From assembly GCA_029983695.1 (NCBI GenBank), contig JASBZB010000022.1, positions 1 to 64,000 on the forward strand: DNA of 64,000 bases, given 5' to 3'. This document shows, piece by piece, positions 1 to 8,409 of this stretch. The position numbers and the translations under genes were made by a program. The notes under the pieces were generated by a model. It was not told the origin of the DNA, did not search any database, and worked only from the letters and a program-made list of their open reading frames with translations. The stretch's first letter is position 1, and each line of letters opens with the position of its first letter. The stretch comes from Lutispora sp003527145. GTDB taxonomy: Bacteria; Bacillota; Clostridia; Lutisporales; Lutisporaceae.

Positions 1-733
1 TTTTCTTGGTGAAAACCACTTCTATCACTGTATTTCCCACAGCCTTTGCACTCTTTGCCTCTACATCTATGATATCCTTCATAAGCCCGGCAGCTATGGC
101 TGTAGATTTTCTGATCTTGCCTGTGTCCACAAGAACATTGATATAAACCTTTCCGTCTTTGGTCTTTGCCTTCAAAGCCGATACAGTAGCCTTGGACAGC
201 AGATCTATGGTAAACTTTGCTTCCTTGGAGGGCTTCAAGCCTATAGACTCTGCAAATTTCAAAGTGCCGTCCCAGGTAAAGTCTCCTTTGACCCCTGTTA
301 CCGCCTGCTTGTAGCCCAGGGTTTCCAGCAGAACCTTGTAATAGGCCTGCTCGTTTATATTGTTATAGGGTCCGAAACGTCCCCTCTCGTCTCCTATGAA
401 GCCCAGATCGGGGTTTGCCTTGAGGTAAGCCAATATGGCGCGGCCGTCTGCCCACAATACCTCATTCTTGTCTGCAAAATTTGCAGTGCCGCTGTAGTTC
501 AATGCCTCTTCATACAGCCCTCTCAGCTTGAGGATGGATATGGCTGCAGTAAATCTGTTCATCTGTTTTTGGGTATATTCCCATGTAACCCCGTGGCCAT
601 CGCCTTCCAGCATGCCGATATCGGCGAGGGTGCTCGCTTCAGGGCTTACACCCCAAGCCGCATAGCCAGGCGCATATCCCATGACAGAAAAAGCTATTGT
701 AAAGGCCAACACAAATGCCAGCAGTTTTTTCAT
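1..733 (-). CDS. Exported S-layer-homology-like protein, 3' end outside window
   Basis: I read this from the DNA; the frame is open from the ATG at 733 to the window edge (244 codons), so the C-terminus is missing. The start is preceded by AAGGAGG at 741-747. Residues 1-25 form a signal peptide (MKKLLAF, hydrophobic core, cleavage likely after Y-A-A). The mature part has SLH-like segments (for example ADKNEVLWADGRAILAYL and INEQAYYKVLLETLGY) followed by a beta-rich stretch. Inference: a cell-wall-associated or secreted protein of the SLH type common in Clostridia. It sits downstream of the TetR gene, but a hairpin at 935-963 separates them, so it is probably its own unit. The precise domain assignment is tentative. 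Confidence 0.7.
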   Translation of the reverse strand, partial: MKKLLAFVLAFTIAFSVMGYAPGYAAWGVSPEASTLADIGMLEGDGHGVTWEYTQKQMNRFTAAISILKLRGLYEEALNYSGTANFADKNEVLWADGRAILAYLKANPDLGFIGDERGRFGPYNNINEQAYYKVLLETLGYKQAVTGVKGDFTWDGTLKFAESIGLKPSKEAKFTIDLLSKATVSALKAKTKDGKVYINVLVDTGKIRKSTAIAAGLMKDIIDVEAKSAKAVGNTVIEVVFTKK

Positions 734-931
734 TAAAAAACCTCCTTCATAATAATTTTTAGTTTTTATCAAGCTTAGCGTGCTATGTAAAACAAACCGT
801 AAAATGCGTTTGTCTATAAAATTGTTGGTTATGATGTAAAACGCGCTTTCAATATATATAGACGCCCAAAGATGTGAAAAGGTTTCCAGAACTGCTTATA
901 TTATGAGTATATATTTTTGCCTTAAAATGAC

Positions 932-963
932 AAAATAGTTGTTCTTTAATAAAGAACAACTAT
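932..963 (-). terminator. Rho-independent terminator after the TetR gene
   Basis: A perfect 13-bp inverted repeat (935-947 and 951-963) with a 3-nt loop lies 22 nt past the stop of the TetR gene. On the minus strand it is followed by TTTT and then TTTGTC. It should end the long operon coming from 9.3 kb. Confidence 0.75.
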
Positions 964-984
964 AGCTGCATATTATAAATATTG

Positions 985-1647
985 TTATTTCTCCAAAGCT
1001 TTTCTTACGAATTCCATTATGCCTTCTATTATCCTCTCCTCATCTTTCACCCCGTCATCGCCAAGGAAGATTTTCATTCTATCCTTGTAGTAATCGGAAG
1101 TGAAGGAGAATTGGAACATCACCAAAAGATTGTCCAGGCAGAAGGATACCAGCTGATCATCGATATCAGGAGATATTGTTCCTTGCTCCTTGGCTTTTCT
1201 CAGGATTTGAGCATAGAGCTTTGCAGTGATGGACTCCATCTGCCATGACAGCCTGCTGGATAATCCGGAGAGGCCCTGGGTGCTGAGATCGAGATATATC
1301 TGGTTCATCTCGGGATAATTCTCCGCATATTCTCTGGTGACCCTGAAAAGCCTCTCTATTATTTCAAAGATATTGCCCTCATCCGGATGGATCTCTTCTA
1401 ATGCTTTTTCCAGAAGGTGAAAGCCCTCATCAACAATAGTGAGAAACAAATCCTCCTTGGATGCAAAGTAGCTGTACATAGAGCCGATGCTTATTCCTGC
1501 TTTTTTGGCTATGGTATTTATGTTTGTGGAGCTGTATCCGTTTGATGCAAACTCGGATATGGCTACTTCAAAAATCTTTTCCCTCTTGTCTTCGGATATT
1601 TTTTCAAAAGTGCTTTTATAAAATACCTGTTTCTCACTTTGTATCAT
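985..1647 (-). CDS. TetR/AcrR-family transcriptional regulator
   Basis: A 220-residue protein with an N-terminal helix-turn-helix (FASNGYSSTNINTIAKKAG, then SIGSMYSYFASKEDLF) typical of TetR, followed by a helical ligand-binding half. I place the start at ATG 1647 (MIQSEKQ): GGAGG lies at 1654-1658, six bases upstream, whereas a longer reading from 1683 has no ribosome site and would overlap the previous gene. It is the last gene of the operon that starts near 9.3 kb, 13 nt after the OYE gene. TetR proteins usually repress their own operon in response to a pathway ligand; a TetR-like dyad at 9272-9285 just downstream of the operon's -10 box is the likely target (inference). The ligand is unknown. 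Confidence 0.9.
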   Translation of the reverse strand: MIQSEKQVFYKSTFEKISEDKREKIFEVAISEFASNGYSSTNINTIAKKAGISIGSMYSYFASKEDLFLTIVDEGFHLLEKALEEIHPDEGNIFEIIERLFRVTREYAENYPEMNQIYLDLSTQGLSGLSSRLSWQMESITAKLYAQILRKAKEQGTISPDIDDQLVSFCLDNLLVMFQFSFTSDYYKDRMKIFLGDDGVKDEERIIEGIMEFVRKALEK

Positions 1648-1660
1648 TTTTAGCCTCCGT

Positions 1661-3931
1661 TCATATTGTGGTACCCAGGGCATAACCTGCCTTTACCGCT
1701 TCCAGTACCCTGCCGCCGGTAAAGGAATCGCCTATGTTGTATATTTCGGGAGCGGTATGCTCTTTGATGCATTCGTAGTAAAGCTTATCATCGGGTATTG
1801 CGCCGGTGCATATCAGTACCAGGTCCGCTTCCAGCTTCATTGGCCGCTCCGCCTCCTCCAACTTCTTCGCAAAGGGGTTTTCTATATTGTCTGCGAGGGC
1901 AGGGGTCCATGTTATATACGGGTCAGGCACGGTGTCCGATGTGTTCCTCATGATCTCCACTAAGCCTTCGTCTATGCCGATGAGCCTGGCGCAGTTTAGC
2001 AGCTCTACTCCCGCAGCCTCCAGGTGATGTATCATAAAGAATCTGTTGGAGGTGCAGGTCTTTTTCATGAAGTAAGGGGTCATCTCCACAACCTTTACCT
2101 TCTTGCCCATTTCATAAGCCAGCATATAAGCAGCTTCGCAGCCTACGTCGGAGCCGCCTATGACCACCACCTTCTCTGCCTTATCAGCCGTCTCAGGATT
2201 TTTGAGAAAATCTGCTCCCGTTATGACATAGGGGAGATTTATCCCCGGCAGTGGTGGCTTTGAAGGCTTTGTTCCGGTGCAAGTCACTATGGCATCGAAG
2301 CTTCCGGCCTTGAGCATATCCCGGTTTACATCAGTACCGAAAAAGGCCTTCAGTTCATAATTCTTCGAGATCCGCCTTATTTCATTATTAATATACTCCA
2401 TATAGTTTGCTATTTCAAACTTAATCTTGGGACGGGAGCCCGGGATGAGCATGCCTCCTGCCTTGTCATTCTTGTCGTAGAGCACCACCTCATGACCTCT
2501 CCCGGCGGCAGTGCAGGCCAATACGGCTCCTGCCGGCCCTGCCCCCACCACCGCTATCTTCTTTTTCCTCTCCGCAGGCTTCATATCATCCTGATAAATG
2601 TCTTCAAAACCGGTCCTGGGATTTACCGCACAATGGGGATGGCCTCCGACGGCAAACTGCCCCAGGCAGCCCTCATGGTCTCCTATACATGGTATTATTT
2701 CCTTCACCCTGCCCGAATAAACCTTCTGAGGCCAGTAGGGATCCGCCAGCAGAGGACGGCCCAGCATTATCATATCGCATTTGCCCTCTCTCAATGCCCT
2801 CTCTGCCAGATCGGGATAACCAAGCTTTCCCACAGCCATTACCGGTATGGGAAAGCCTGCATTGGATACTATTCCCCTTTTATCAAAATGCTCCTTTACC
2901 AGACGGGCTATCTCTATATATACCCCGGGAGGCATTCCGTTAGGCGGATGGGGAAGCCACCAGCTATCATAGCCGCCCAGGTCTGCATCAAAGGCATCCA
3001 CTCCCGCCTTGACAAGGTTCTCCATATAGTCCAGCGTCATATCTGCGGTACGGCCGTTTCTGAACTTTCTCAGTATCTTATCCTCATCCATCTTTTCTCC
3101 GTAGGTCTCCCTGAGGGCCAGCGAAAGGTCTATCCTGTAATGTATCGGGTAATAGGCTCCGCATCTCCTCCTTATTTCTCTTACCATATCCAGTCCGAAG
3201 CTTTGCCAGCCCTTATACCTTCCCATTTTTCTCCTGTTATAGGCGGGGTCCGTCATCTGCTCTATAAGATAGCCGGAGTGACCATGAAGGTATACGCCGT
3301 CTATCCCCAGTTCCTTTGCATCAACGGATATTTGTCCCGTATTCCTTATTATCCTTCTGCACTCTCTGTCGGTGAGAGGCCTGCATAGTATCTGGGGTAT
3401 ATACCAGTTGCTGTTCCAGGAAGATGATATGGGAAGCCTGTATTTCTTCGTCAGGCATTCCGGATTGCCTACCCTTCCCATGCCCGGTGCAAGCTGGATG
3501 AAGAACCTGGCTCCATAGGAATGACAGCCCTCAGCTATGGCCCTCCAGCCGGAATAGGCAGTCCTGTGGCTGTCTATCCTCGGAAAGATCCCCGTAGAGT
3601 CCAGATCTCCGTAAGATGGATCGGCCTTCCATGATACGGGAGTCATGCCGCTGGTTATGAGCCCTGCTCCCCCCTTTGCCCTCTCTATGAAATACTTTAT
3701 CATCTTTTGACCCGGCTTTCCCGTCTCGTCTGCCATGGATACATTGCCCATGGGAGCCATCACTATGCGGTTTTTTATTTTCAGCCTGTTTATCTGTATG
3801 GGCTCAAAAAGCTTCTCATAGGGATAGAGCTCATCTGTCATCCTTCCCTGTTTCAGCCTTTCTTCATCCAGAAACCAGTTTCCCAGGCCGTCAATTATTT
3901 CTTTTACCTTGTGATTTTGTCTTTCTTCCAT
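1661..3931 (-). CDS. Old-Yellow-Enzyme/FadH-type NAD(P)H:enoate reductase
   Basis: A 756-residue flavo-iron-sulfur reductase of the 2,4-dienoyl-CoA reductase/BaiCD-BaiH/trimethylamine dehydrogenase class. Order: about 40 extra N-terminal residues, an FMN TIM barrel (starts LFEPIQINRLKIKNRIVMAP; active-site region VYLHGHSGYLIEQMTDP), an Fe-S segment at about 415-434, then an FAD/NAD(P) two-dinucleotide-fold part (VVGAGPAG near 460; VVIGGSDVGCEAA). Family members pass hydride from NAD(P)H via FAD, 4Fe-4S and FMN to a C=C bond conjugated to a carbonyl. Oddity: the canonical C-x2-C-x3-C-x11-C cluster motif reads C415-x2-D418-x3-C422-x11-C434, so one cysteine is aspartate. It is longer than usual (about 660-670). 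Steroid or bile-acid enones are possible substrates given the SCP2 neighbours, but the substrate cannot be read from sequence. Confidence 0.9.
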   Translation of the reverse strand: MEERQNHKVKEIIDGLGNWFLDEERLKQGRMTDELYPYEKLFEPIQINRLKIKNRIVMAPMGNVSMADETGKPGQKMIKYFIERAKGGAGLITSGMTPVSWKADPSYGDLDSTGIFPRIDSHRTAYSGWRAIAEGCHSYGARFFIQLAPGMGRVGNPECLTKKYRLPISSSWNSNWYIPQILCRPLTDRECRRIIRNTGQISVDAKELGIDGVYLHGHSGYLIEQMTDPAYNRRKMGRYKGWQSFGLDMVREIRRRCGAYYPIHYRIDLSLALRETYGEKMDEDKILRKFRNGRTADMTLDYMENLVKAGVDAFDADLGGYDSWWLPHPPNGMPPGVYIEIARLVKEHFDKRGIVSNAGFPIPVMAVGKLGYPDLAERALREGKCDMIMLGRPLLADPYWPQKVYSGRVKEIIPCIGDHEGCLGQFAVGGHPHCAVNPRTGFEDIYQDDMKPAERKKKIAVVGAGPAGAVLACTAAGRGHEVVLYDKNDKAGGMLIPGSRPKIKFEIANYMEYINNEIRRISKNYELKAFFGTDVNRDMLKAGSFDAIVTCTGTKPSKPPLPGINLPYVITGADFLKNPETADKAEKVVVIGGSDVGCEAAYMLAYEMGKKVKVVEMTPYFMKKTCTSNRFFMIHHLEAAGVELLNCARLIGIDEGLVEIMRNTSDTVPDPYITWTPALADNIENPFAKKLEEAERPMKLEADLVLICTGAIPDDKLYYECIKEHTAPEIYNIGDSFTGGRVLEAVKAGYALGTTI

Positions 3932-3938
3932 ATCAACA

Positions 3939-4454
3939 CTACTCCGTATAGTATTTTTTAAATTTTCCCCCGGCCATAATCTTGCCTATCAAGCTTCCCA
4001 TTACCCTTATGGCCGGATAATTGAGCTTCAGGTCTATGAGCTCTATGAGGTTGCCGTCCGGGTCCTTCATAAAGACCCATTTGTTGCCGTCAGTATCCTG
4101 AGGCGGAGAGAAGAAATATACTCCTTTATTCTTTAAATGCTCATACCACCTTTGCACATTCTTTACATCCAATGTTATATGGGTAGGCCCCGGTTTGTTC
4201 CACCGCATCTTTTCCACCGGAAGCGAAGGGGCGAATTCGAATATTTCAACGACCCCGCCTTTGGGGAATCTCAAGAAGCCCAGTCTCACCGATGCATCCT
4301 CCACCCCGTAAAGCTCCTGCAACTCCTTGACCTGCTCTCTGGGGAGGGTTTGCTCCGATATGAGCCAGCACCCAAAGCTTTCATGATACCATTTCACTGC
4401 TTTTTCAAAGCTTGATACTGTAAGCCCTGCATGGCTTAAAGAACGCACTTTCAT
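3939..4454 (-). CDS. VOC-superfamily (glyoxalase/dioxygenase fold) protein
   Basis: A 171-residue single-domain VOC protein: KVRSLSHAGLTVSSFEKAVK opens the first beta-alpha-beta-beta-beta unit, VVEIFEF ends it, and THITLDVKNVQRWYEHL and GNLIELIDL form the second. Putative metal ligands are the His of LSHAGL, the Glu of VEIFEF, the His of THITL and the Glu of NLIELID, so metal binding looks intact. The start ATG at 4454 has AAAGGAG eight bases upstream; the longer reading from 4478 would overlap the SCP2 gene. The family includes lyases, epimerases, isomerases and extradiol dioxygenases, so the reaction is open. It lies 13 nt after the SCP2 gene and 7 nt before the OYE gene, in one operon. Confidence 0.82.
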   Translation of the reverse strand: MKVRSLSHAGLTVSSFEKAVKWYHESFGCWLISEQTLPREQVKELQELYGVEDASVRLGFLRFPKGGVVEIFEFAPSLPVEKMRWNKPGPTHITLDVKNVQRWYEHLKNKGVYFFSPPQDTDGNKWVFMKDPDGNLIELIDLKLNYPAIRVMGSLIGKIMAGGKFKKYYTE

Positions 4455-4467
4455 GAAAACAACTCCT

Positions 4468-5253
4468 TTATTTCGCATAGTCTCCGACCATGGTCATGAA
4501 TTCGCCTATCTGGGCGCCGAACTCGGGGGCGCCCTCCATTATGAGCCGGCCCTTTATAGTGGCTTCTATAAGGTTATCTGTTTGGAGCAATATGCCCAAA
4601 GCGCTGTCCACAGAGTCAAAGCGCATGGTGAAAAAGGGCTTGGAGCGCGTGTATTGTCCCCTGGCGGATTTGGTATTGCCTGCCTTTACCCTTATATATG
4701 CACATAGCTGCGGCTTGCCGTTCACTGCCCAGGCATATACTCTATCCGGGCTTTTCTTTGCCCATTTGGAAATCTCGGGATGCTCTGCTTTGTTCAGCTG
4801 GCTGATGCCGGCAGACAGCAGGTAAAAATATAGCTTGACCAGGAGCTCCTTGTCCTCCTCCTCCTTGGGCGGCTCCTTGGCGCCCAGCATGGCCGCCATC
4901 TTGAGGAGAGCCTTGAAGGTGGATATAAGGAGTCCCAGCTTTCTCAAGCCGATGATCCTGGGGAGCTTTTTGCTCTTGCCCTTGAAAAAGTCATTGAAGG
5001 CAGTGATGCTCTTAAACTCCAGCTCAATGTCCGGTGAGTCCGTTATTCCTTTTTTTACGGTCCATACCCCATCCTCTATTATGAAATGAGTTCCGACCTT
5101 TCCTTCGTCTGTTTTGGCGCTTATTTGTATCTTGGCATTCTTGCCTTGAAAGCCTTTGCCCAGGCTTTCATCATTCTCAACGATAACCTTTACAAGAGGG
5201 AGCACAGCATTTAAAAAAATCCTGCTTGAATATATATCATCTAACCCAGTCAT
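4468..5253 (-). CDS. Tandem SCP2-like sterol/lipid carrier protein (copy 1)
   Basis: A 261-residue cytosolic protein that I read as two SCP2-like halves: residues about 25-100 (KIQISAKTDEGKVGTHFIIE, then SPDIELEFKSITAFNDFFKG) and about 165-255 (LCAYIRVKAGN, FFTMRFDSVDSALGILLQTD, GRLIMEGAPEFGAQIGEF). The second half carries the usual SCP2 ending in which a strand is followed by a helix closing a hydrophobic tunnel. SCP2 domains bind sterols, fatty acyl-CoAs and similar lipids. No signal peptide or membrane segment. It starts 3 nt after the transketolase C gene, with its ribosome site (GAGGTG) inside that gene's last codons, so translation is probably coupled. A second protein of the same build lies at 8410-9171. 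Confidence 0.75.
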   Translation of the reverse strand: MTGLDDIYSSRIFLNAVLPLVKVIVENDESLGKGFQGKNAKIQISAKTDEGKVGTHFIIEDGVWTVKKGITDSPDIELEFKSITAFNDFFKGKSKKLPRIIGLRKLGLLISTFKALLKMAAMLGAKEPPKEEEDKELLVKLYFYLLSAGISQLNKAEHPEISKWAKKSPDRVYAWAVNGKPQLCAYIRVKAGNTKSARGQYTRSKPFFTMRFDSVDSALGILLQTDNLIEATIKGRLIMEGAPEFGAQIGEFMTMVGDYAK

Positions 5254-5256
5254 AAG

Positions 5257-6264
5257 CTACACCTCATCATCCCAGTTTTCGTCTTCCTCGAAGTCCTTGC
5301 CCATGAGCTCCCTCACATTCTCCAGTATTCCGTTGGTATCGATTTTGTAATAAGCCATGAGGTCCTCATGGAGCCCTATTATTGAAAAGGTATCGGGAAT
5401 GCCCAGCATCTTAAAGGCGCAGGTCATGCCGCTGCCGGCCACCACCTCTGCTACGGCGCTGCCGAGTCCTCCTATGACATTATGGTCTTCTACGGTTATT
5501 ATCCTTCTGGTCTCACGGATTGCCTTAAGTATGGCCCCGCTATCTATGGGCTTTATGGTATGCATATTTATGACCCTTGCTTTGATCCCATCTGTGCTAT
5601 TGAGTATCTTTGCAGCTTCCACCGCCTGATATACGCAGGAGCCGCAGGCTATTACGGTCAGATCCGTTCCTTCCGCAAGCTCTGCTGCCTTGCCTATTTC
5701 ATAGCCGTACTCAGTGTTTTCATAGAGCTTTTGGTCAAAGCCCCTGTTTATCCTTATGTATACCGGGCCCGGGGTCTCATAGGCTGCCTGCACGGCATTT
5801 GCAGTTTCTATGCCGTCTGCCGGCACTATCACCTTGCAGTTGGCCATGGCGCGCATTATGGACAGATCCTCGGTGCAGTGATGGGTAGAACCGGCCTGCC
5901 CAAAGGAAAGCCCTGCATGAGTGGCGATCATCTTTACATTCAGGTTCTGATAGCATATATCAGTATGGACCTGATCGAGTCCGCGCATGGAGGTAAATAT
6001 GGCGAAGGTGGAAACGAAGGGCACCAGCCCTGCCTTTGCCATTCCCGCAGCCATGCCGAACATGTTCTGCTCGGCTATGCCCGCATTGAAAAAGCGGTGG
6101 GGAAATTTGCTGCCGAAGAGCCCGATCTTTGTTGACTTTGCCAAGTCTGCAGACAGCCCTACTATCTCAGGATGGATTTCTCCCATATCGCATAATACCT
6201 TTCCGTATAGCTCAGCCGTAGAAAGATTAGCAGTATCCAGCATTGTATATGTCAATCCCGCCAT
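5257..6264 (-). CDS. Transketolase-like protein, C-terminal half (pyrimidine-binding subunit)
   Basis: A 335-residue protein with the transketolase pyrimidine-binding domain (LSADLAKSTKIGLFGSKFPH, FFNAGIAEQNMFGMAAGMAK, FVSTFAIFTSMRGLDQV) and the transketolase C-terminal domain (VIACGSCVYQAVEAAKIL, IITVEDHNVIGGLGSAVAEV). The GIAEQN motif supplies the glutamate that activates thiamine diphosphate. It pairs with the N-terminal half at 6268-7122, only 3 nt upstream. Split transketolases of this sort carry out ketol transfer on sugars, and the same architecture forms DesAB, the steroid-17,20-desmolase of Clostridium scindens. Which applies here is inference; the SCP2 and OYE neighbours make a non-sugar substrate plausible. 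The extreme C-terminus is rich in acidic residues. Confidence 0.92.
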   Translation of the reverse strand: MAGLTYTMLDTANLSTAELYGKVLCDMGEIHPEIVGLSADLAKSTKIGLFGSKFPHRFFNAGIAEQNMFGMAAGMAKAGLVPFVSTFAIFTSMRGLDQVHTDICYQNLNVKMIATHAGLSFGQAGSTHHCTEDLSIMRAMANCKVIVPADGIETANAVQAAYETPGPVYIRINRGFDQKLYENTEYGYEIGKAAELAEGTDLTVIACGSCVYQAVEAAKILNSTDGIKARVINMHTIKPIDSGAILKAIRETRRIITVEDHNVIGGLGSAVAEVVAGSGMTCAFKMLGIPDTFSIIGLHEDLMAYYKIDTNGILENVRELMGKDFEEDENWDDEV

Positions 6265-6267
6265 ATT

Positions 6268-7122
6268 TTACACCCCTTTCATCCTTTTTTCATAGTATCT
6301 TGCAAGGCTGTCCTTGCTTTGCTTTATTTTCTCCGAGTCCAGCCCGCCATAGTGCCAGCGGTAGTCATTTTCCATGAAATCCACTCCGCAGCCCTTTACC
6401 GTGTTGGCTATTATCACAACGGGAGCCTTCTTCTCTCCCAGTGCATATTCTATGGCCCTGGAAAGCTCCGGGAAGCTGTGGCCGTTTACTTCCTTCACTA
6501 TGAATCCAAAGGCCTCCCATTTCTTTGCGAAGGGCTCCAGCTTCATGACTTCCTCTGTAGGGCCGTCTATCATGCAGCGGTTCCTGTCAACTATGGTTAT
6601 CATATTGGTCACATTGTAGTGGGCAGCGGCCATGGCAGCTTCCCATACGGAGCCTTCGTCGCATTCGCCGTCCCCGAGCAGGCAGAAGGTTATATAGGAT
6701 TTGCCCAGCAATCTTGCTGCCAATGCAGTGCCTATTGCTATAGGCAGCCCGTGGCCCAGTGAGCCTGTTGATGCATCCACGCCGGGGACCTTCCTGGAGT
6801 CCAGATGCATGCCCAGGCTGGAGCCCGTGTGGTTGTATTCCTTCAGCAGCTCCTTGTCAAAATATCCTTTGTCCGCCAATACCGGCGCATAGCCCACGCC
6901 TATATGCCCTTTGCTGAGGATCAATCTGTCCCTATCCTCCCATTCCGGTTTTTTCGGATCTATGTTCATATATTTATAGTACAGTATGGTCAGTATGTCT
7001 ATGGAGCTCAGGCTGCCGCCTATATGGCCGCTTCCCGCCCATACCACAGTGTCGACGCACAGATTTCGGAGTTCGTTGGCCTTTTCCTCCAGAGCCCTTA
7101 GCTGTTGTTGGTTTAATGGCAT
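6268..7122 (-). CDS. Transketolase-like protein, N-terminal half (TPP diphosphate-binding subunit)
   Basis: A 284-residue protein matching the first third of transketolase: SGHIGGSLSSIDILTILYY, SKGHIGVGYAPVLADKG, GSLGHGLPIAIGTALAARL and the thiamine-diphosphate/metal motif GDGECDEGSVWEAA ending in IVDRN. The length is normal for the N subunit of split transketolases. It is followed after 3 nt by the C subunit and preceded at 12 nt by the class III aminotransferase gene, so all three are surely co-transcribed. The heterotetramer should form thiamine-bound C2 units from a ketol donor. In pentose metabolism the donor is a sugar phosphate; in DesAB-type enzymes it is a steroid side chain. No other pentose-phosphate gene is nearby, which argues against a housekeeping role. 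Confidence 0.92.
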   Translation of the reverse strand: MPLNQQQLRALEEKANELRNLCVDTVVWAGSGHIGGSLSSIDILTILYYKYMNIDPKKPEWEDRDRLILSKGHIGVGYAPVLADKGYFDKELLKEYNHTGSSLGMHLDSRKVPGVDASTGSLGHGLPIAIGTALAARLLGKSYITFCLLGDGECDEGSVWEAAMAAAHYNVTNMITIVDRNRCMIDGPTEEVMKLEPFAKKWEAFGFIVKEVNGHSFPELSRAIEYALGEKKAPVVIIANTVKGCGVDFMENDYRWHYGGLDSEKIKQSKDSLARYYEKRMKGV

Positions 7123-7134
7123 ATTATCCTCCCC

Positions 7135-8391
7135 CTATCCTAATTCAGGATGTCTCTTTTTCACTGCCTTGAAGGCATCATCTGCAATTTCATGGGTATA
7201 TTTTATGTCCTCCTCCGTCATGGCACAATTGATGAAAAGGTTATGATGATTGGCGAAGAAGGCTCCTCTTCTCACGCACTCCGCCACCCACTCCTGATGC
7301 AGCATAAGAGAATCATCATTGGCTATCCTCATATACCAAAGTGAGGGAGCACCGCTGATGGCCAGGTCAAAGCCATGGCTTCTGCCTATATCCCTGAGAC
7401 CGTCGGTCAGCTTTTTCCCCAGATTCAGCATGTATTCAGGCCCGTTGATCCTCTTCAGCTTGGTGAGGCATGCTATGGCTGCTGCAAAGGGTACCGCCGA
7501 CAGCCAGTAGCTGCCTGTATACATGACTGAGGAGGCCGCATCCTTCAATGCATCTATGCCGCACAGTGCTGAAACGTTCCAGCCGTTGGCCAGTGCTTTG
7601 CAAAAGCACATCAAATCCGCCTTAAATCCGAAATAGTGATCCGAGCCTGCCATATCCAGACGGAAGCCGCAGCGCACATCATCTATGGCAAGGACTATGC
7701 CCTTATCTGTGCAAAGCTTTCTTACCTTTTGCCAATAATCCTTCTCCGGCATAGCATTGTCCGTAAAGATGGGATGGTGGTAAGGTGTAGCTATGAAGCA
7801 GGCGACCCGGCCCGGATTTTCAGCTACTGCTCTTTCTATCTGTTCAAATTTGTTCCATTCCACATATATGTTGTTGGATACATCTTCATCTATGATACCC
7901 GGATAGCCCAGCTTCTGGGTCCAGGGGGCAACGCCGTGATAGCCGCCCTTTACCATTATCGTCTTTTTCCTGCCTGTGGCTGCCTTGGCTATCATGACTG
8001 CAAAGCTGGTGACATCTCCTCCGTTTTTGGCAAAGAAGGCCCAGTCCGCCATCTCTACAGTGTCCACCATGAGCTCTGCCAGGTCGATCATCCTGGTTGA
8101 GGGTGCTGTCACACAGTTGCCTTCTTTCATTTGCTTTTCTACCGCTGCATCCACTTCCTCGTCATTATAGCCCAGCACATTGGGGCCGTATGCGCACATA
8201 TAGTCTATAAACCGGTTGCCGTCCACATCCCAAAAGTATGCTCCCTTGGCCCTTTCGGAAAAGAAAGGATATGCATTGGCAGGTATATAGCAGCCCGATG
8301 CAGGGCCCAGATGACCGTATATTCCCCCGGGTATTACCTTTACGGCTCTTTTGAAATATTCATCCCTTTTGTTATAGCTGTAGGTTTCCAT
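7135..8391 (-). CDS. Class III PLP aminotransferase (glutamate-1-semialdehyde aminomutase-like)
   Basis: A 418-residue fold-type I PLP enzyme. Seen: substrate-entry segment GNRFIDYMCAYGPNVLGYND, PLP region FFAKNGGDVTSFAVMIAKAATG, GGYHGVAPW, the Asp motif LAIDDVRCGFRLD and the presumed Schiff-base lysine in CFCKALANGWNVSALCG. It resembles glutamate-1-semialdehyde 2,1-aminomutase and related class III transaminases more than ornithine or acetylornithine enzymes. No other heme-synthesis gene is present, so a pathway-specific transamination or 1,2-amino shift is more likely than tetrapyrrole synthesis (inference). In the operon it lies between the upstream SCP2 gene and the transketolase pair, which implies the pathway intermediate carries a carbonyl to be aminated or an amine to be removed. 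Confidence 0.9.
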   Translation of the reverse strand: METYSYNKRDEYFKRAVKVIPGGIYGHLGPASGCYIPANAYPFFSERAKGAYFWDVDGNRFIDYMCAYGPNVLGYNDEEVDAAVEKQMKEGNCVTAPSTRMIDLAELMVDTVEMADWAFFAKNGGDVTSFAVMIAKAATGRKKTIMVKGGYHGVAPWTQKLGYPGIIDEDVSNNIYVEWNKFEQIERAVAENPGRVACFIATPYHHPIFTDNAMPEKDYWQKVRKLCTDKGIVLAIDDVRCGFRLDMAGSDHYFGFKADLMCFCKALANGWNVSALCGIDALKDAASSVMYTGSYWLSAVPFAAAIACLTKLKRINGPEYMLNLGKKLTDGLRDIGRSHGFDLAISGAPSLWYMRIANDDSLMLHQEWVAECVRRGAFFANHHNLFINCAMTEEDIKYTHEIADDAFKAVKKRHPELG

Positions 8392-8409
8392 AATACACTT
8401 CCCTCCTTT

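Noticed and set aside
2492..3388. 298-codon plus-strand frame
   Set aside because: Antisense to the OYE-type gene, no ribosome site, low-complexity composition from the codon use of the real gene.
7135..8391. hemL (glutamate-1-semialdehyde aminomutase for heme synthesis)
   Set aside because: No other tetrapyrrole gene nearby and the operon context differs; the generic class III label is safer.
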